Assembly (NCBI GenBank): GCA_040382055.1
Contig: JBEIGE010000009.1
Location: 49,983 to 113,982, forward strand
Direction: 5' to 3'
DNA from: JBEIGE01 sp040382055
GTDB lineage: Bacteria > Pseudomonadota > Gammaproteobacteria > Burkholderiales > Burkholderiaceae_C
DNA length: 64,000 bases
The first letter of the stretch is position 1; each line of letters begins with the position of its first letter. Shown in pieces: positions 8,975 to 18,108 of this stretch. Under the pieces are notes generated by a model. It was not told the DNA's origin and searched no databases. It saw nothing but the letters and a program-made list of their open reading frames with translations. The position numbers were made by a program, and so were the translations under genes.

Positions 8975-9334
8975 GTGCTTGTGAAACGCATCATCGATGT
9001 CACAGAGAAAATTTTTCTGATCATCATTGCCCTGTTTACCGTGGGCGCCATGGCGCAAGAGGTCATGTTGCTGATCGAGAACCTCAAGGTTGAACTCAAA
9101 GATCTGCTGCTGATGTTCATTTATGCCGAGGTGCTGGGCATGCTGGGCGCTTTCTATACCAGCCACCGTATCCCCATCACGATTCCCTTGTTTATTGCCA
9201 TGACGGCCCTGAGCCGCTTGATCATCCTGCAAGGCAAAGATGGCGACCCGTCGATTCTTTTATACGAGAGCGGTGCCATTCTCATGATTTCAGCCGCTTG
9301 CTGGGTGATCAGCCAGTTGCGCGAGCGAGACTGA
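8975..9334 (+). CDS. psiE: PsiE-family phosphate-starvation-inducible membrane protein
   Basis: 119-aa integral membrane protein with four hydrophobic segments, resembling PsiE in the order KIFLIIIALF, LLLMFIYAEVLGMLG, ITIPLFIAMTALSR and the last helix near ISAACWVIS. PsiE is induced by phosphate starvation in enterobacteria; its function is unknown. The start is GTG: 8975 lies 5 nt after AGGAGG, while a second GTG at 8981 lies 11 nt after it and cannot be excluded. It is 70 bp behind the phosphoesterase and likely in the same transcript. Confidence 0.8.
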   Translation: MLVKRIIDVTEKIFLIIIALFTVGAMAQEVMLLIENLKVELKDLLLMFIYAEVLGMLGAFYTSHRIPITIPLFIAMTALSRLIILQGKDGDPSILLYESGAILMISAACWVISQLRERD

Positions 9335-9352
9335 TAAAAAGGCCTGACACCG

Positions 9353-10189
9353 GTGCGTTATTGCCGATCGGTCCTGCATCTGACCCTTTGTTCCCTGATC
9401 GCAACGGTTGCGCTGGCTGCGCCGCCATGTGATGATTTTTATGCCTGGCTACCCAACGTCAGTCGGGCCTTGTGTGAAAACGCCAGGCTGCAAGCCACGC
9501 CCGCGCGCAGCGTGCTTGGCAAAACGATTTATACGCGAGATGTACTACCCAGCGCGCCGGTTGCTTCGCCTTTGCGGGTGTTGGTGGTAGGGGGCATTCA
9601 TGGCGACGAGTTGTCTTCCTCCTCGGTGGCGCTGCACTGGATCTCGCTGGCCCAGTCAACGCCCGGCCAAACCCACTGGCGGTTTATCCCGGCGCTTAAC
9701 CCGGATGGGCTTTTTGCACGCCCGTCCCGACGTGTCAACGCCAACGGCGTTGACTTGAACCGTAACTTTCCCACGCCGAATTGGGAGCGTGAAGCGGTCA
9801 TCTACTGGGAAAAACGCACGCGACGCGATCCGCGCCGCTGGCCCGGCAAAAGCCCCTTGAGTGAGCCGGAAACCCGGTTTTTGAATGAGGAACTGTTGCG
9901 CTTCAAACCGAATTTGATTGTCAGCCTTCACGCGCCCTATGGCGTGCTCGACTTTGATGGCCCGATTGCCCCACCCAGCCGCCTGGGTCGGCTCTACCTT
10001 GACCAGGTGGGTATCTTCCCGGGTTCTTTGGGCAACTACGGCGGCGTCTACAAAGGCATGCCGGTGGTTACCGTTGAACTTCCCAGCGCCTTGCTGACAC
10101 CCCGCGATGTGGAAATCCAGCGCATGTGGCTGGATTTGCGTCAATGGATGGGCGAGACTCTCGTGGCGAGTTCGCCGCCGGTTCAATAA
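9353..10189 (+). CDS. M14-family zinc carboxypeptidase, MpaA-like
   Basis: 278-aa secreted zinc peptidase. A leader of about 22 residues ends VALAAP. The M14 ligands and catalytic residues are all there: HGDE (His83, Glu86), NANGVDLNRNFP (substrate-binding Asn/Arg), SLHAP (His193) and VTVELP (Glu242). Size and motifs fit murein-peptide amidase MpaA or related DD/LD-peptide carboxypeptidases. The start is GTG at 9353, 18 bp after the psiE stop. A cell-wall peptide substrate is likely but not proven. Confidence 0.82.
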   Translation: MRYCRSVLHLTLCSLIATVALAAPPCDDFYAWLPNVSRALCENARLQATPARSVLGKTIYTRDVLPSAPVASPLRVLVVGGIHGDELSSSSVALHWISLAQSTPGQTHWRFIPALNPDGLFARPSRRVNANGVDLNRNFPTPNWEREAVIYWEKRTRRDPRRWPGKSPLSEPETRFLNEELLRFKPNLIVSLHAPYGVLDFDGPIAPPSRLGRLYLDQVGIFPGSLGNYGGVYKGMPVVTVELPSALLTPRDVEIQRMWLDLRQWMGETLVASSPPVQ

Positions 10190-10219
10190 GCGGGCAAAAC
10201 CGACGTCGTGTGCCGCAGG

Positions 10220-10642
10220 TCAGCGAACCAGCAGCACCGGCACCGAGCATTGCGCCAGCACCTGAGTTGCGACCGAGCCCATGACCAGGTTGCCCCAGGA
10301 GCCGTGGCCATGCGAGCCCATCACGACAAGGTCAAACTTGCCCGTGTCGGCAATCTTGGCGATCAAAGCCCCCGCGTGGCCAACTTTCCATTCGCTCTTG
10401 GCGGTGATGCCGTGGCGCAGCAGAAACTTGGAAACCGGAGCCAGCACTTTCTCTGCTTCTTCTGACTGATACTTGTCAACGGCGGCTTTTCCAACGGCGG
10501 CCCGCACGTTGGGTGTCAGAGCCGGCTGGGCTGTGAAGAGGACGTAGTCATTGGCATGGGTGAACAAATCATCGTGCGTGGCCAGGTAAGCCAGCATTTT
10601 TTTGGTGTAGGCACTGCCATCGACAGCCAGTAAAATTTTCAT
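10220..10642 (-). CDS. universal stress protein, UspA family
   Basis: 140-aa single Usp domain starting KILLAVDGS, with the nucleotide-binding pattern GSHGHG-x9-GS near the C-terminus and the closing CSVPVLLVR strand, so it should bind ATP. The ATG at 10642 has AAGGAAAGACC before it; the longer frame to 10723 has none. It lies 77 bp downstream of the cytosolic phosphoesterase on the same strand and converges on the M14 peptidase gene. Confidence 0.9.
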   Translation of the reverse strand: MKILLAVDGSAYTKKMLAYLATHDDLFTHANDYVLFTAQPALTPNVRAAVGKAAVDKYQSEEAEKVLAPVSKFLLRHGITAKSEWKVGHAGALIAKIADTGKFDLVVMGSHGHGSWGNLVMGSVATQVLAQCSVPVLLVR

Positions 10643-10719
10643 GGTCTTTCCTTGTTGGTCAAATGTATCGTTTAGCAGAGCCAGTTTATCCAGAATACGG
10701 CCCGGTGTATTGATCCGTG

Positions 10720-11613
10720 TCAAGTGCTGCTGTTTTTGTTGTTCTTGTGTGAGCCCTCAAGACTCAGGCACAGGGTCGGATTAAAGTGGGCTTGTTCGTT
10801 CTTGCGGGAATAGCCCAAGGGGTTGGCCACCACCCGACAGCCGCCATGAGTGTAATCGCTTGGACAGTGCAGATGGCCGTGCAGCCATCGACTCGCAGCG
10901 GGGAGTAAATCATCGAGGGCGTTGCAAAAGCCCGCTGTTCCAGGGGTATGCCCATACCGGGGGTCAGCGCTTCTCAGGCTGGGTGCAAAGTGGGTCACAA
11001 CCACCGTTTCACCGTCAAATGGCCTGGCCAGCGTTTCGCGCAGCCATTGCTGGCACACCAAAGACTGTTCGCGTATCTCCTGCGCGAGCATGGGCGCACC
11101 GTTGCGCGATATGAGCGCCTTGCGCAAGTAATAGTTGGCCGCACGAAACGCCTTGTCGCGAGATTTCAGCGTTGCGGCCAGCAGGTTCTCTTGGGCCGTG
11201 TCTGACCGGGCAGTGGCCAACGGCGTCAATGCGTCAAAGTCGGTCCACAGCGTGGTGCCAATGAAGCGAACTGCTGCACTGCCATGCCCCCTATCTGGCT
11301 CTGCCAGCACCAGGACTTGGCGCTCCAGCCAGTGAATTCCCAGGCGATGGCACACCTCCTGCAGTCTCAGGTGTGCCTGATCGAAGTCCTGCCCGTCGTA
11401 TTCATGGTTGCCGGGCACAAAGATGACGGGGGTGGGCCAGCCGTGCAAGGGGGAAAACCTCGCCAGGCCAAAGTCGGTGTCGGTGAGCCCCGAGCCTTGT
11501 TGGTAGGAGCCGATATCGCCTGCCAGAACAAGAACATCAGCCTGCGGTGCCGGCTTTGGCACAAAGTGCGGGTGAGCCTCAAGATGAAGGTCGGACAGGA
11601 GCTGGATGTTCAT
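10720..11613 (-). CDS. cytosolic calcineurin-like metallophosphoesterase
   Basis: 297 aa from the ATG at 11613. Motifs: DLHLE (Asp8, His10), AGDIGSY (Asp33), GNHEYDG (Asn69, His70), VTHFAPS and HGHLH. There is no signal peptide. Its ATG overlaps the TGA of the LysR gene by ATGA, so the two are translationally coupled, unusual for a LysR gene and its neighbour on one strand. The C-terminal tail KNNKNSST is low in complexity. The substrate is unknown. Confidence 0.85.
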   Translation of the reverse strand: MNIQLLSDLHLEAHPHFVPKPAPQADVLVLAGDIGSYQQGSGLTDTDFGLARFSPLHGWPTPVIFVPGNHEYDGQDFDQAHLRLQEVCHRLGIHWLERQVLVLAEPDRGHGSAAVRFIGTTLWTDFDALTPLATARSDTAQENLLAATLKSRDKAFRAANYYLRKALISRNGAPMLAQEIREQSLVCQQWLRETLARPFDGETVVVTHFAPSLRSADPRYGHTPGTAGFCNALDDLLPAASRWLHGHLHCPSDYTHGGCRVVANPLGYSRKNEQAHFNPTLCLSLEGSHKNNKNSST

Positions 11614-12578
11614 GTGTTCACAGACGCGGGGTGTGCCTGGCTGGCAATTCTGGACAATACGCCGCGCAGCCACTTATGTGCGGCGCTGTGATGCAGCCGC
11701 CGGTGCCAGAGGGCGTCAACATGCACGGCTGGAACGCTCAAGGGCAACTCGCGCAGAACCAATTGGTCGGCAATCCCCGTGACCCCGACAAAGTGACGCG
11801 GCAAAACGGTCAGCAGATTTGAGCCGGCAACGACCTGGCCCGCTGTAAAAAACTGGTTCACCGTAAGAACAATCTGGCGTGTGCGGCCCACGGCTTCCAG
11901 GGCTTCGTCAATAAAGCCATAGGGGCGTCCGGAAAAGCTCACCAGCATGTGACGGGCCTGGCAAAAAGCGTCTAAAGTCAAAGCCTGCGTGGAAAGCGGG
12001 TGCTCGCATCGCATGACGCAGACATAGTCGCTTTGGTACAGCCGTTCGCGCGAAAATGCTGCCGCCTGACCAGCCTGCGCGTTGGCAGTCAGGCTGGCCA
12101 GGACGGCGGGGAAAAAACCAATCGCAAGGTCAGCGCGGCCTTCTTCCAGCAAGCGACGCGGATCGCGGGTGGTCAGGGGAATGACCCGAATCGATACACC
12201 GGGAGATTGCTGCTCAAGCACCTGAACCAAGCCAGGCATCAGTTCTGCGGCTGTGGCATCGGCCATCGCCAGAACAAAGGTGTCTTTTGCCTGCGCGGGC
12301 GCAAACTGCGGTGGTATCAGGCAATCCTGCAACTGACGCAGGGCTTCGCGAACCACCGGCCAGAGGGTTGAAGCCAGAGGTGTGGGCTCCAGTTGGGTTC
12401 CGTTGCGGCGTACCAAATCATCCCCTAAGGTGTCTCGCAAACGCCGCAGGGCGTTGCTGACGGCCGGTTGGGTAATTGACAGATTTTTTGCCGCACGGGT
12501 CAAGCTCTGCTCGCTCATGACTTCATGGAAGACGCGTAGCAGGTTCAAATCCAGTGTTAGAAAGTTCAAGTCAGTCAT
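11610..12578 (-). CDS. LysR-family transcriptional regulator
   Basis: 322 aa. The N-terminal winged helix-turn-helix spans about residues 8-66 (LNLLRVFHEVMSEQSLTRAA, then ITQPAVSNALRRLRDTLGD). A periplasmic-binding-like effector domain follows from about residue 95. The opening DLNLLRVF and overall pattern resemble the NodD/LinR-like branch. It is divergent from a small membrane-protein gene (129 bp between the starts) and coupled to a phosphoesterase gene. The effector and targets are unknown; the divergent promoter region is the natural first target. Confidence 0.9.
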   Translation of the reverse strand: MTDLNFLTLDLNLLRVFHEVMSEQSLTRAAKNLSITQPAVSNALRRLRDTLGDDLVRRNGTQLEPTPLASTLWPVVREALRQLQDCLIPPQFAPAQAKDTFVLAMADATAAELMPGLVQVLEQQSPGVSIRVIPLTTRDPRRLLEEGRADLAIGFFPAVLASLTANAQAGQAAAFSRERLYQSDYVCVMRCEHPLSTQALTLDAFCQARHMLVSFSGRPYGFIDEALEAVGRTRQIVLTVNQFFTAGQVVAGSNLLTVLPRHFVGVTGIADQLVLRELPLSVPAVHVDALWHRRLHHSAAHKWLRGVLSRIASQAHPASVNT

Positions 12579-12707
12579 GGTGGTATCCGTCCATCACTAG
12601 CGCGAATGGGTTCCATCATCAATATAAAGTTGAATCATACTGGTGTTAACCCTAATATGTCTGTGCGGATCGATCTTGATCTGCAAAACCCTTTGAGGAG
12701 TCAGACC

Positions 12708-13136
12708 ATGGCCAGCTTTGTTCACACTGAAACCCCAGAATCACACCCCGGCGTTGCACGCTTCGAGGCAGTCTTGGCAAGCGCCGGGCAGATCCGCAGA
12801 AACTTTGATGGTTCGCGCAGCCTTGCCACCCTGATGTTGGCAGCGATGGTTTCTGCGTTGGTGGTGGTGGCAGACCAGTTGATCGACACGTGGGCTGACG
12901 GACACCTGCTGACTGCATGGATTGCGCTCTGGTTGGTTGGATTCTGTGCATTGGCCCTCCTGGCCGACACCGCCAAGCAGAGCTCAAAGCGCGTTATGGC
13001 CAGACTGAATGCATGGTCCCACAGAATTGCCAAGGGTCGGGCCGATGCGAGATTGATGGCGCTGGCTCGGCAAGATCCCCGGATCATGGCCGAGATTGGA
13101 GCCGCACAGTCGCGTGCTACCCAGCTGGGAGAGTAA
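12708..13136 (+). CDS. small two-helix membrane protein of unknown function
   Basis: 142 aa. The ATG at 12708 follows GAGGAG by 8 nt; a longer frame to 12606 has no ribosome site. Two adjacent hydrophobic segments (about residues 36-56 and 66-86) sit between charged ends; the C-terminal 50 residues are basic and then polar. I do not recognise the family. It is divergent from the LysR gene, so it may be its target. A strong terminator follows 15 bp after the stop. Confidence 0.7.
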   Translation: MASFVHTETPESHPGVARFEAVLASAGQIRRNFDGSRSLATLMLAAMVSALVVVADQLIDTWADGHLLTAWIALWLVGFCALALLADTAKQSSKRVMARLNAWSHRIAKGRADARLMALARQDPRIMAEIGAAQSRATQLGE

Positions 13137-13150
13137 CGCAACCACACAAT

Positions 13151-13191
13151 AAAAAACCCGGCCCCTGAAACAGATCAGGGCCGGGTTTTTT
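13151..13191. terminator. bidirectional rho-independent terminator
   Basis: Stem arms CCCGGCCCCTGA and TCAGGGCCGGG (one bulged C), a 6-nt loop, A-run before and T-run after. It serves both the rightward small membrane gene and leftward pckG, which converge here. Confidence 0.9.
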
Positions 13192-13205
13192 TGTTTGGTT
13201 AAGCC

Positions 13206-15117
13206 TCAGGCCGTGAGACGCTGCTCAATCAGGGCTTTGACCTGTCGCAATTCCTGTGGCAAGTTGTGCGCCAACTGTTCAAACAGGGCATCATGTAAAG
13301 CCAGTTCACGCGTCCATTCATCAACGTCGATGTGGGTCACCGCTTTGAATTGCGCCAGATTGAAATCCAGTCCGGTCCAGGTGACTTCGTCGAACTTGGG
13401 ACTGACGCCGAACACATGGTCCTGGCCCTGAACATTGCCTTCAAGTCGGTCAATCATCCATTTCAGTACACGCATGTTCTCGCCGTAACCGGGCCAGACA
13501 AACTGCCCGTCATCCCCTTTGCGGAACCAGTTGGTGGTAAAGAAACGTGGAGAAACCGCGCCGGTAGCTGCAATCTTTTCGCCCAGGTTGAGCCAGTGCT
13601 GGAAATAGTCACTCATGTTGTAGCCTGTGAAAGGCAGCATGGCAAACGGGTCGCGGCGAACCACGCCTTCCTGACCAACGATGGCAGCGGTGGTTTCTGA
13701 GCCCATGGTGGCAGCCATGTAAACACCTTCAACCCAGTTGCGAGCTTCGGTCACCAGGGGGACGGTGTTGGAACGGCGTCCGCCGAAGATAAAGGCGTCG
13801 ATCGCAACGCCGGCTGGGTCGTCCCAGGCCGGATCCAGCACCGGGTTGTTGGTGGCCGGCACGGTGAATCGCGCATTGGCATGGGCCGCTTTGGCCCCCG
13901 TCTGCTTGGCAATTTCCGGAGTCCAGGGCTTGCCTTGCCAGTCGGTGGCCCGCGCGGGCGCAGGGCCCATGCCTTCCCACCACACATCGCCGTCTTCGGT
14001 GAGCGCTACGTTGGTAAAAATCACGTCATGTGTGAGGCTGGCCATGCAGTTCGGATTGGTCAGTGCATTGGTACCAGGTGCCACACCAAAGTAACCGGCT
14101 TCAGGATTGATGGCGTACAAGCGTCCGTCGGAACCTGGTTTGATCCAGGCAATATCGTCGCCCAGCGTGGTGACCTTCCAACCGTCGAAACCGGCAGGAG
14201 GAACCAGCATGGCGAAATTGGTTTTGCCGCAGGCGCTGGGGAAAGCCGCCGCAATATGGTACTTTTTGCCCGCAGGAGAAGTTACGCCCAGGATCAGCAT
14301 GTGTTCGGCCAGCCAGCCCGGGCTGCCCGTTGGGCCTTGCGCAGCAGCGCGTCCCATGATGGAGGCAATGCGCAATGCAAAACACTTTTTACCCAGCAGG
14401 GCGTTGCCGCCATAACCTGAGCCGTAACTCCAGATTTCGCGCGTTTCGGGGTAATGGACGATGTATTTGGTTTTGTTGCTGGGCCACTTGACGTCGGCCT
14501 GGCCCTCGGCCAGCGGCGCCCCCCACTGTGTGTATGCAGGGCACAAAATCGCCATTGACACCCAGCACGTCGTAAACGGCCTTGCCCATGCGGGTCATGA
14601 GTTTCATGTTGACGGCCACGTAGGGGCTGTCAGAGAGCTCAATGCCGATATGGGCAATCGGGGAACCCAGCGGCCCCATGGAGAAGGGCACCACATACAG
14701 GGTGCGGCCTGCCATGCAGCCGTCAAAAAGGGCCTTTTCTTTGCCACCTTTGCCATCGGGTTTACCGGTTTGCATCAGGGCGCGCATCTCTTTGGGGTCG
14801 ATCCAGTTATTGGTTGGGCCGGCCTCTTCTTTGGTCTGTGAGCAAATGAAGGTCCGGTCCTCGACCCGTGCAACGTCACTCGGATCGGACAAGGCCAAAT
14901 AACTGTTGGGGCGCTTGGTCTCGTTGAGTTTGATAAACGTCCCAGCCTTGACCAGAACGTCGCACAGTCGCTTGTATTCCTCGTCGCTGCCATCACACCA
15001 AACAATCTGTTTGGGTTTGCATAGGGCGACGACATCGGCAACCCAGGCTAGCAGCTTGGGATTCTTCACGTAGCTGGGAGCCTGAAGGTTCAGGCCTTGC
15101 ATGGCGGGTGCGTTCAT
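13206..15117 (-). pseudogene. pckG: GTP-dependent phosphoenolpyruvate carboxykinase, interrupted by a frameshift
   Basis: PEP carboxykinase (GTP) converts oxaloacetate to PEP in gluconeogenesis. The gene is intact except for one extra base: the N-terminal part runs from the ATG at 15117 (AGGAGACAAGCC before it) to CIHTVG, then the frame breaks at a run of six C (14519-14524). Removing one C restores TVGAPLAEGQ and a continuous protein of about 636 aa ending QRLTA. The C-terminal part carries the P-loop segment AAAFPSACGKTNFAML and the GDDIAW metal motif. The rest shows no decay, so a sequencing or assembly error, or a very recent mutation, is likelier than an old pseudogene. A terminator lies 15 bp after the stop. 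Confidence 0.85.
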
Positions 15118-15142
15118 GGCTTGTCTCCTGTTGTTGTTCGTT

Positions 15143-15283
15143 TCAGGCCATGAAAACCGCGATGAAAGCGATTAAGAAGATCATTACCCCCCCGGCTACC
15201 GGCAACACAATGGGAATATAGGGAACGATGCTCTCAATCGGGTCAACCGGCTGGCCCTTGTCTTGCAGTTTGGGGTCGGACAT
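15143..15283 (-). CDS. 46-aa single-pass membrane miniprotein upstream of pckG
   Basis: Short reading frame of 46 aa (ATG 15283, TGA 15145-15143), 25 bp upstream of the pckG start on the same strand. It begins MSDPKLQDKGQPVDP, then a Pro/Ile-rich stretch leads into one transmembrane helix of about 22 residues to the C-terminus (GGVMIFLIAFIAVFMA). A GAGAG lies about 8 nt before the ATG. Composition (acidic polar N-terminus followed by one clean helix) looks like a real protein. I do not recognise the family. It is probably cotranscribed with pckG. Confidence 0.6.
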   Translation of the reverse strand: MSDPKLQDKGQPVDPIESIVPYIPIVLPVAGGVMIFLIAFIAVFMA

Positions 15284-15434
15284 GATGAATCTCTCAAAAG
15301 TGACAAGGACAATAGTTTACATTTTTGGAAAAAATCGATTTTTGTGTCAACGGACCGGCAGGGGTGCGCGTGATAGGTACAGGCAGGTATGAATTTTTGA
15401 AGACACCCCTGCATAAGAATCCAAGGACCCATAA

Positions 15435-15758
15435 ATGCGAAAAGACCTGATCAGTATCCCGGAAAAGGGCACGTACAAATGGCAACTGTTTGACCAGTGG
15501 GCCAGTGAATTCCGTCAAACCCATGCTGACCACATTGCCTATATTGCCCTGAACTTTGCCGGGGTTCTAGACGCCTGCCGCTCCAAGTTGCAGTCACGCA
15601 TTCAATACCACCGCCAGTATCTGGAAGATGCCGCCACCGGTTATCGCCACCGTCGGGCCATTGCCCGCCTGCAGAACACCATGACCGGTGCGGCCATGTC
15701 TTACGAGGGCTGTTTTCGCCCTCAAAGCGCCACCACCCGCAAGACTTCGTCCGCGTAA
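15435..15758 (+). CDS. hypothetical protein, 107 aa
   Basis: 107-aa hydrophilic protein, no signal or membrane segment. The ATG at 15435 has AAGGA 7 nt upstream. The middle part is rich in Arg, Tyr and His (SRIQYHRQYLEDAATGYRHR). I do not recognise a family. Its last 37 bp overlap the 3' end of recQ on the other strand, so the C-terminal dozen residues are antisense to the HRDC end of RecQ. The ribosome site and codon pattern support it. Confidence 0.6.
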   Translation: MRKDLISIPEKGTYKWQLFDQWASEFRQTHADHIAYIALNFAGVLDACRSKLQSRIQYHRQYLEDAATGYRHRRAIARLQNTMTGAAMSYEGCFRPQSATTRKTSSA

Positions 15759-17620
15759 GCCTCCAGCTTTTTCACGCCAATACCGCTGATACCCTGCAAA
15801 TCAGTCAGGTTGCGAGGCGCCTTTTGAGCGATGGCCGACAAGGTTGCATCGTGAAAAATCACATAGGCCGGCAAATTGTGCGACCGTGCCACTTCAGCCC
15901 GCCAAGCCTTGAGCGCTCCAAAACGCGCTTGCGCCATGGCGTCTAAGGGTTCGAGATCAGGTTTCGCAGCAGGCGCGCGCTTGGCTTTTCGCTCCAACGC
16001 CGCAGGGTCGGATTGCCGCAGCCGAACTCCGACCTCGCCCTTGAGGACGGCCCTGGAGCCATCGGTCAACTGCAGTGTGTTGAAGGCCTGACCATCCACG
16101 GCCAAAGCGCCAATGGCGATGAGCTGGCGCAGCACCGAGCGCAACTGGGTTTCGCTGAGATCAGCGCCGACACCGAAAGTACTCAGGGTGTCATGGCCAA
16201 ACTGCTGAACCTTGTCGGTTTTTTTCCCTCTGACGATATCCATGATGTGACCGGCACCAAAGCTGATCCCGCTGGACTGTTGCACACGGTAGATACAGCT
16301 GAGTAACTTGCGTGCGGCATCGGTGCCGTCCCAGACCTGCGGGGGATGCAGGCAGTTGTCGCAATTTCCACACCCCGTGCCCAGGTCCGGGGCATCATCC
16401 GTGCTGCCAGTCGAAGCTGGGGAGAGGGCAGGTTTGTAAATTTCTCCAAAATAGCCCAGCAAACGCACGCGCCGACAATCGGTTCCTTCGGCCATGGAGA
16501 GCAAGGCGTCGAGCTTGCCGCGCATCACCTGCTTGAAGGCTTCTGCCGCCGGGCTCTCGTCGATCATGCGGCGCTGGTTCACCACATCTTGCAGGCCATA
16601 CGTCATCCAGGCATCGGCGGGTTGGCCATCCCGGCCGGCTCGTCCGGTTTCCTGGTAGTAGCCTTCGATGTTTTTGGGCATGTCCAGGTGGGCGACAAAG
16701 CGGACATCGGGCTTGTCAATGCCCATGCCGAAAGCAATGGTGGCAACCATGACCAGCCCTTCTTCACGCAAAAAACGGTCTTGGTGGTTTTGCCGTACCG
16801 CAGCGTCCAGACCAGCGTGGTAGGGCAAGGCATTAATGCCTTGGGCACAAAGTGTCTGCGCCGTATCCTCAACCTTTTTGCGTGACTGGCAATAGACTAT
16901 GCCCGCCTCGCCCAGGTGCTGGCGCTGAATAAAGCGCAGCAGCTGCTGGGTTGCATCCTTCTTTTCAACGATGCTGTAGCGGATGTTGGGCCGGTCAAAA
17001 CTGCTGGCGAACTGGCGAGCCTGCTGGAGTTGCAGGCGATCGAGAATGTCTGCCCGGGTCAGTTCATCGGCGGTGGCTGTCAGGGCAATGCGTGGCACCC
17101 CGGGAAAGTGCTCATGCAGCACCGTCAAGGCCCGGTACTCAGGGCGGAAGTCGTGACCCCATTGGCTCACGCAGTGGGCCTCGTCAATGGCAAACAGGCT
17201 TAAATGCCCGCGTGCATGCAAGGCATCCAGCAAGGCCAGAAAACGTGGCGTGGTAACCCGCTCGGGGGCGGCGTACAACAAGGTCAGTTCTCCGCGCAAC
17301 AGCCTTTTTTCTGTTGCTGAGGCGGCTTCGCCGGACAGGCTTGAGTTGAGAAAAGCAGCCGGAACACCGGCTTCAAACAAGGCTCCGACCTGGTCATGCA
17401 TCAGGGCAATCAGCGGAGAAACCACAATGGCCGTGCCATGTCCGGCCCTTTGCCGTGCAATAGCCGGGATCTGGTAACACAAGGATTTGCCACCTCCGGT
17501 GGGCATCAAAACCAGGGCGTCGCCGCCGGCCACCACGCAGTCAACGATGGATTTTTGCGGCCCCCGAAACGCTCCGTAGCCGAAAACTTCGCTCAGAATG
17601 TGTTCAACAGACAAGATCAA
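15722..17620 (-). CDS. recQ: ATP-dependent DNA helicase RecQ
   Basis: 632-aa 3'-5' superfamily 2 helicase for recombination and fork repair. Q-motif Gln22, Walker A MPTGGGKS with Lys45, DEAH box in AIDEAHCVSQWGHDFRPEY, helicase motif VI QETGRAGRDG, the zinc cluster CGNCDNC with an upstream Cys, winged-helix domain and a C-terminal HRDC domain (about residues 550-632) are all seen. There is no ATG near the N-terminus: an in-frame stop lies three codons upstream, so the start must be TTG at 17620 or 17614, with no clear ribosome site. A dispersed repeat (17621-17677) abuts this start. Confidence 0.93.
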   Translation of the reverse strand: MILSVEHILSEVFGYGAFRGPQKSIVDCVVAGGDALVLMPTGGGKSLCYQIPAIARQRAGHGTAIVVSPLIALMHDQVGALFEAGVPAAFLNSSLSGEAASATEKRLLRGELTLLYAAPERVTTPRFLALLDALHARGHLSLFAIDEAHCVSQWGHDFRPEYRALTVLHEHFPGVPRIALTATADELTRADILDRLQLQQARQFASSFDRPNIRYSIVEKKDATQQLLRFIQRQHLGEAGIVYCQSRKKVEDTAQTLCAQGINALPYHAGLDAAVRQNHQDRFLREEGLVMVATIAFGMGIDKPDVRFVAHLDMPKNIEGYYQETGRAGRDGQPADAWMTYGLQDVVNQRRMIDESPAAEAFKQVMRGKLDALLSMAEGTDCRRVRLLGYFGEIYKPALSPASTGSTDDAPDLGTGCGNCDNCLHPPQVWDGTDAARKLLSCIYRVQQSSGISFGAGHIMDIVRGKKTDKVQQFGHDTLSTFGVGADLSETQLRSVLRQLIAIGALAVDGQAFNTLQLTDGSRAVLKGEVGVRLRQSDPAALERKAKRAPAAKPDLEPLDAMAQARFGALKAWRAEVARSHNLPAYVIFHDATLSAIAQKAPRNLTDLQGISGIGVKKLEAYADEVLRVVAL

Positions 17621-17677
17621 TGCTATTTAATCTATAGCTGAGAGTGCACGCCGGATATGGGCCTAGGCTGTAATTGG
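17621..17677 (+). repeat. short interspersed repeat, copy A
   Basis: Fills the gap between the rhodanese stop and the recQ start. Reads TATAGCTGAGAGTGCACG then GGATATGGGCCTAGGCTG then TAATT, matching copies B and C in an ATAGC...GGGCTAG...TTTT pattern. Any function is unknown; here it forms the whole recQ leader. Confidence 0.55.
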
Positions 17678-18073
17678 TCACATTTGCTCCCATGGCAAAC
17701 CGTCATGACGCCAGCCATTGACGGTGGAGCGGTGGAAGTTGTCGTCCAGATCGCCCTCAAAGCCATGCAGGACATTGACCACGTTGGTAAATCCGGCCGC
17801 TTGGAGACTGGCTCCAGCATCCAGCGTTCGCTTGCCGCTGCGGCACAGCAGCACCACGGTACGCGATTTATCGCCATTGGCCTCCCTGTCGACCGCAGCC
17901 ACAAAACCCGCCGGGTCGGGCGTCAGGTCTGGGTATTCGTACCAGGCAATCATGATGACGCCGGGCGGACGGCCCACGTAGAGGGATTCGATCTCCATAC
18001 GCACGTCCACAAACAGGGCGTCCGGCTGGTCTTGTAGCAAGGCCCAAGTTTCTTTGGGTGTGAGGTGTTTCAT
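17678..18073 (-). CDS. rhodanese-like domain protein
   Basis: 131-aa single rhodanese domain. The active-site loop CRSGKRT has a catalytic Cys typical of sulfurtransferases; FVDVRMEIES is the CH2A-type start motif. No leader is present, so it is cytosolic. It is divergent from metH with only 35 bp between the two starts. A sulfur-trafficking role is plausible but unproven. Confidence 0.88.
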   Translation of the reverse strand: MKHLTPKETWALLQDQPDALFVDVRMEIESLYVGRPPGVIMIAWYEYPDLTPDPAGFVAAVDREANGDKSRTVVLLCRSGKRTLDAGASLQAAGFTNVVNVLHGFEGDLDDNFHRSTVNGWRHDGLPWEQM

Positions 18074-18108
18074 GCCCGCTATTGTCTCGGTTTTACAATC
18101 GGGGCACC

